The translations under genes and the position numbers were made by a program. 5,302 nt of DNA from Atopobiaceae bacterium (lineage in GTDB: Bacteria > Actinomycetota > Coriobacteriia > Coriobacteriales > Atopobiaceae): the NCBI GenBank assembly GCA_017510875.1, contig JAFWLX010000271.1, positions 1 to 5,302 on the forward strand. Direction: 5' to 3'. The notes beneath the pieces are model-generated. The model had not been told where the DNA came from. It saw only the letters and a list, made by a program, of their open reading frames with translations, and did not search any database. The first letter of the stretch is position 1, and each line of letters opens with the position of its first letter. Of this stretch, positions 4,912 through 5,302 are shown one piece after another.

Positions 4912-5302
4912 TTATGCCTCCATTGCAAACTCGTAGAGTGCCTGCTCGGCATCTATCCAACCCGTCCAGCCAAAATGCACGATGTCAAACAGGTAGTATG
5001 GGTCGTACTCGTGGCTTGTGAAGTCGGCTAGACGCGCCTGCTCGTGTGCCCCAACCACATCGCGAATGCGCTGGTAAGCCGCCTCTCTGGTCTCTTGCGA
5101 GATGCCGATGTGATCATAGTAGGGGCCCATTACCGGCTCGATTATCACCAGTGGCTGCACGCCGCAGGCATCGCAGACATCCAAGAAGCAGGCAAGGTCG
5201 TCGTACTCGGGCGTCTGGGTGTAGGTCTCGTCCTTGCGCGCGTCCTTGAGGCTGTCGAGCGCGGGAGCAAGCTGCTTGGTGTAGAACTCGTCCTCGGCGC
5301 CC
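4912..5302 (-). CDS. dltD: DltD, D-alanyl-lipoteichoic acid biosynthesis protein, C-terminal part (5' end beyond the window)
   Basis: The frame is open from the right edge and gives 129 residues ending at TAA (4912-4914). DltD is a membrane-anchored, extracellular SGNH/GDSL-like esterase fold protein of about 400 residues that performs the last step of teichoic-acid D-alanylation. Recognisable are PEYDDLACFLDVCDACGVQPLVI-type text (strand/helix repeat of the hydrolase fold; kept here as PEYDDL...LDVCDACG), IIEPVMGPYYD, ADFTSHEYDPYYLFDIVHFG and WTGWIDAEQALYEF. The Asp and His of DIVH (codons 4984-4986 and 4975-4977) occupy the catalytic DxxH position; the catalytic Ser would be in the missing N-terminal half. 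It is followed after 4 bases by the dltX-like gene, a spacing typical of translational coupling. An internal TTG at 5184 could be mistaken for a start, but the homology continues upstream of it to the window edge. Confidence 0.93.
   Translation of the reverse strand, partial: GAEDEFYTKQLAPALDSLKDARKDETYTQTPEYDDLACFLDVCDACGVQPLVIIEPVMGPYYDHIGISQETREAAYQRIRDVVGAHEQARLADFTSHEYDPYYLFDIVHFGWTGWIDAEQALYEFAMEA

Noticed and set aside
4908..4952. Upstream in-frame ATG giving a 74-residue version of the dltX-like protein
   Set aside because: It would overlap the end of dltD by 41 bases and adds MPSRHSTSLQWRHNR, which is unlike DltX; the ATG at 4907 fits the operon spacing.

Overview
The window looks like chromosomal DNA from a GC-rich, low-complexity-free Gram-positive bacterium. 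The gene content (aminopeptidase C, an IMPACT/YigZ protein, a GH1 6-phospho-beta-glucosidase and a teichoic-acid D-alanylation cluster) together with the base composition fits an Olsenella/Atopobium-like member of the Coriobacteriia. That placement is an inference from gene content and composition, not a database match.

Layout, left to right. The 3' half of a pepC-type cysteine aminopeptidase gene enters on the + strand and ends at 664. A strong 14-bp hairpin (687-731) separates it from a convergent yigZ/IMPACT gene (744-1388, - strand). The spacer 1389-1667 holds the upstream region of yigZ, several short dyads and a 13-bp GC-rich hairpin (1585-1618). Next, reading on the - strand, come a GH1 6-phospho-beta-glucosidase (1966-3417) and, 34 bases behind it, a gene for an 87-residue protein of unknown function (1668-1931). 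The two look co-transcribed. The spacer in front of the glucosidase (3418-3692) contains a candidate promoter, dyads, and a 9-base segment that can pair with the RNA just upstream of the glucosidase Shine-Dalgarno sequence. It is followed by a perfect 65-bp tandem duplication (3693-3822) covering the 3' end of the next gene.

The right-hand part (3769-5302, - strand) is a tightly packed envelope operon: the 3' end of dltD, then after 4 bases a 59-residue membrane protein ending in EFIYSQF, then after 14 bases a 314-residue membrane-anchored transglutaminase-like protein. The C-terminal FIYxxF motif and single membrane span identify the 59-residue protein as a DltX-type acyl carrier. It lies downstream of dltD, whereas in most described Firmicutes operons dltX precedes dltA.

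How the parts work together: DltD and DltX would carry out the extracellular end of D-alanine transfer to an envelope polymer. The transglutaminase-like protein, with a very basic Arg/Ser-rich cytoplasmic tail, one membrane span, a coiled coil and an extracellular C-H-D catalytic domain, is probably another cell-surface factor made with them. The glucosidase would cleave PTS-imported phosphorylated beta-glucosides, but no PTS gene lies in this window. The most interesting items are the relocated dltX with its transglutaminase partner, the exact 65-bp duplication, the possible leader RNA control of the glucosidase, and the unknown 87-residue protein.
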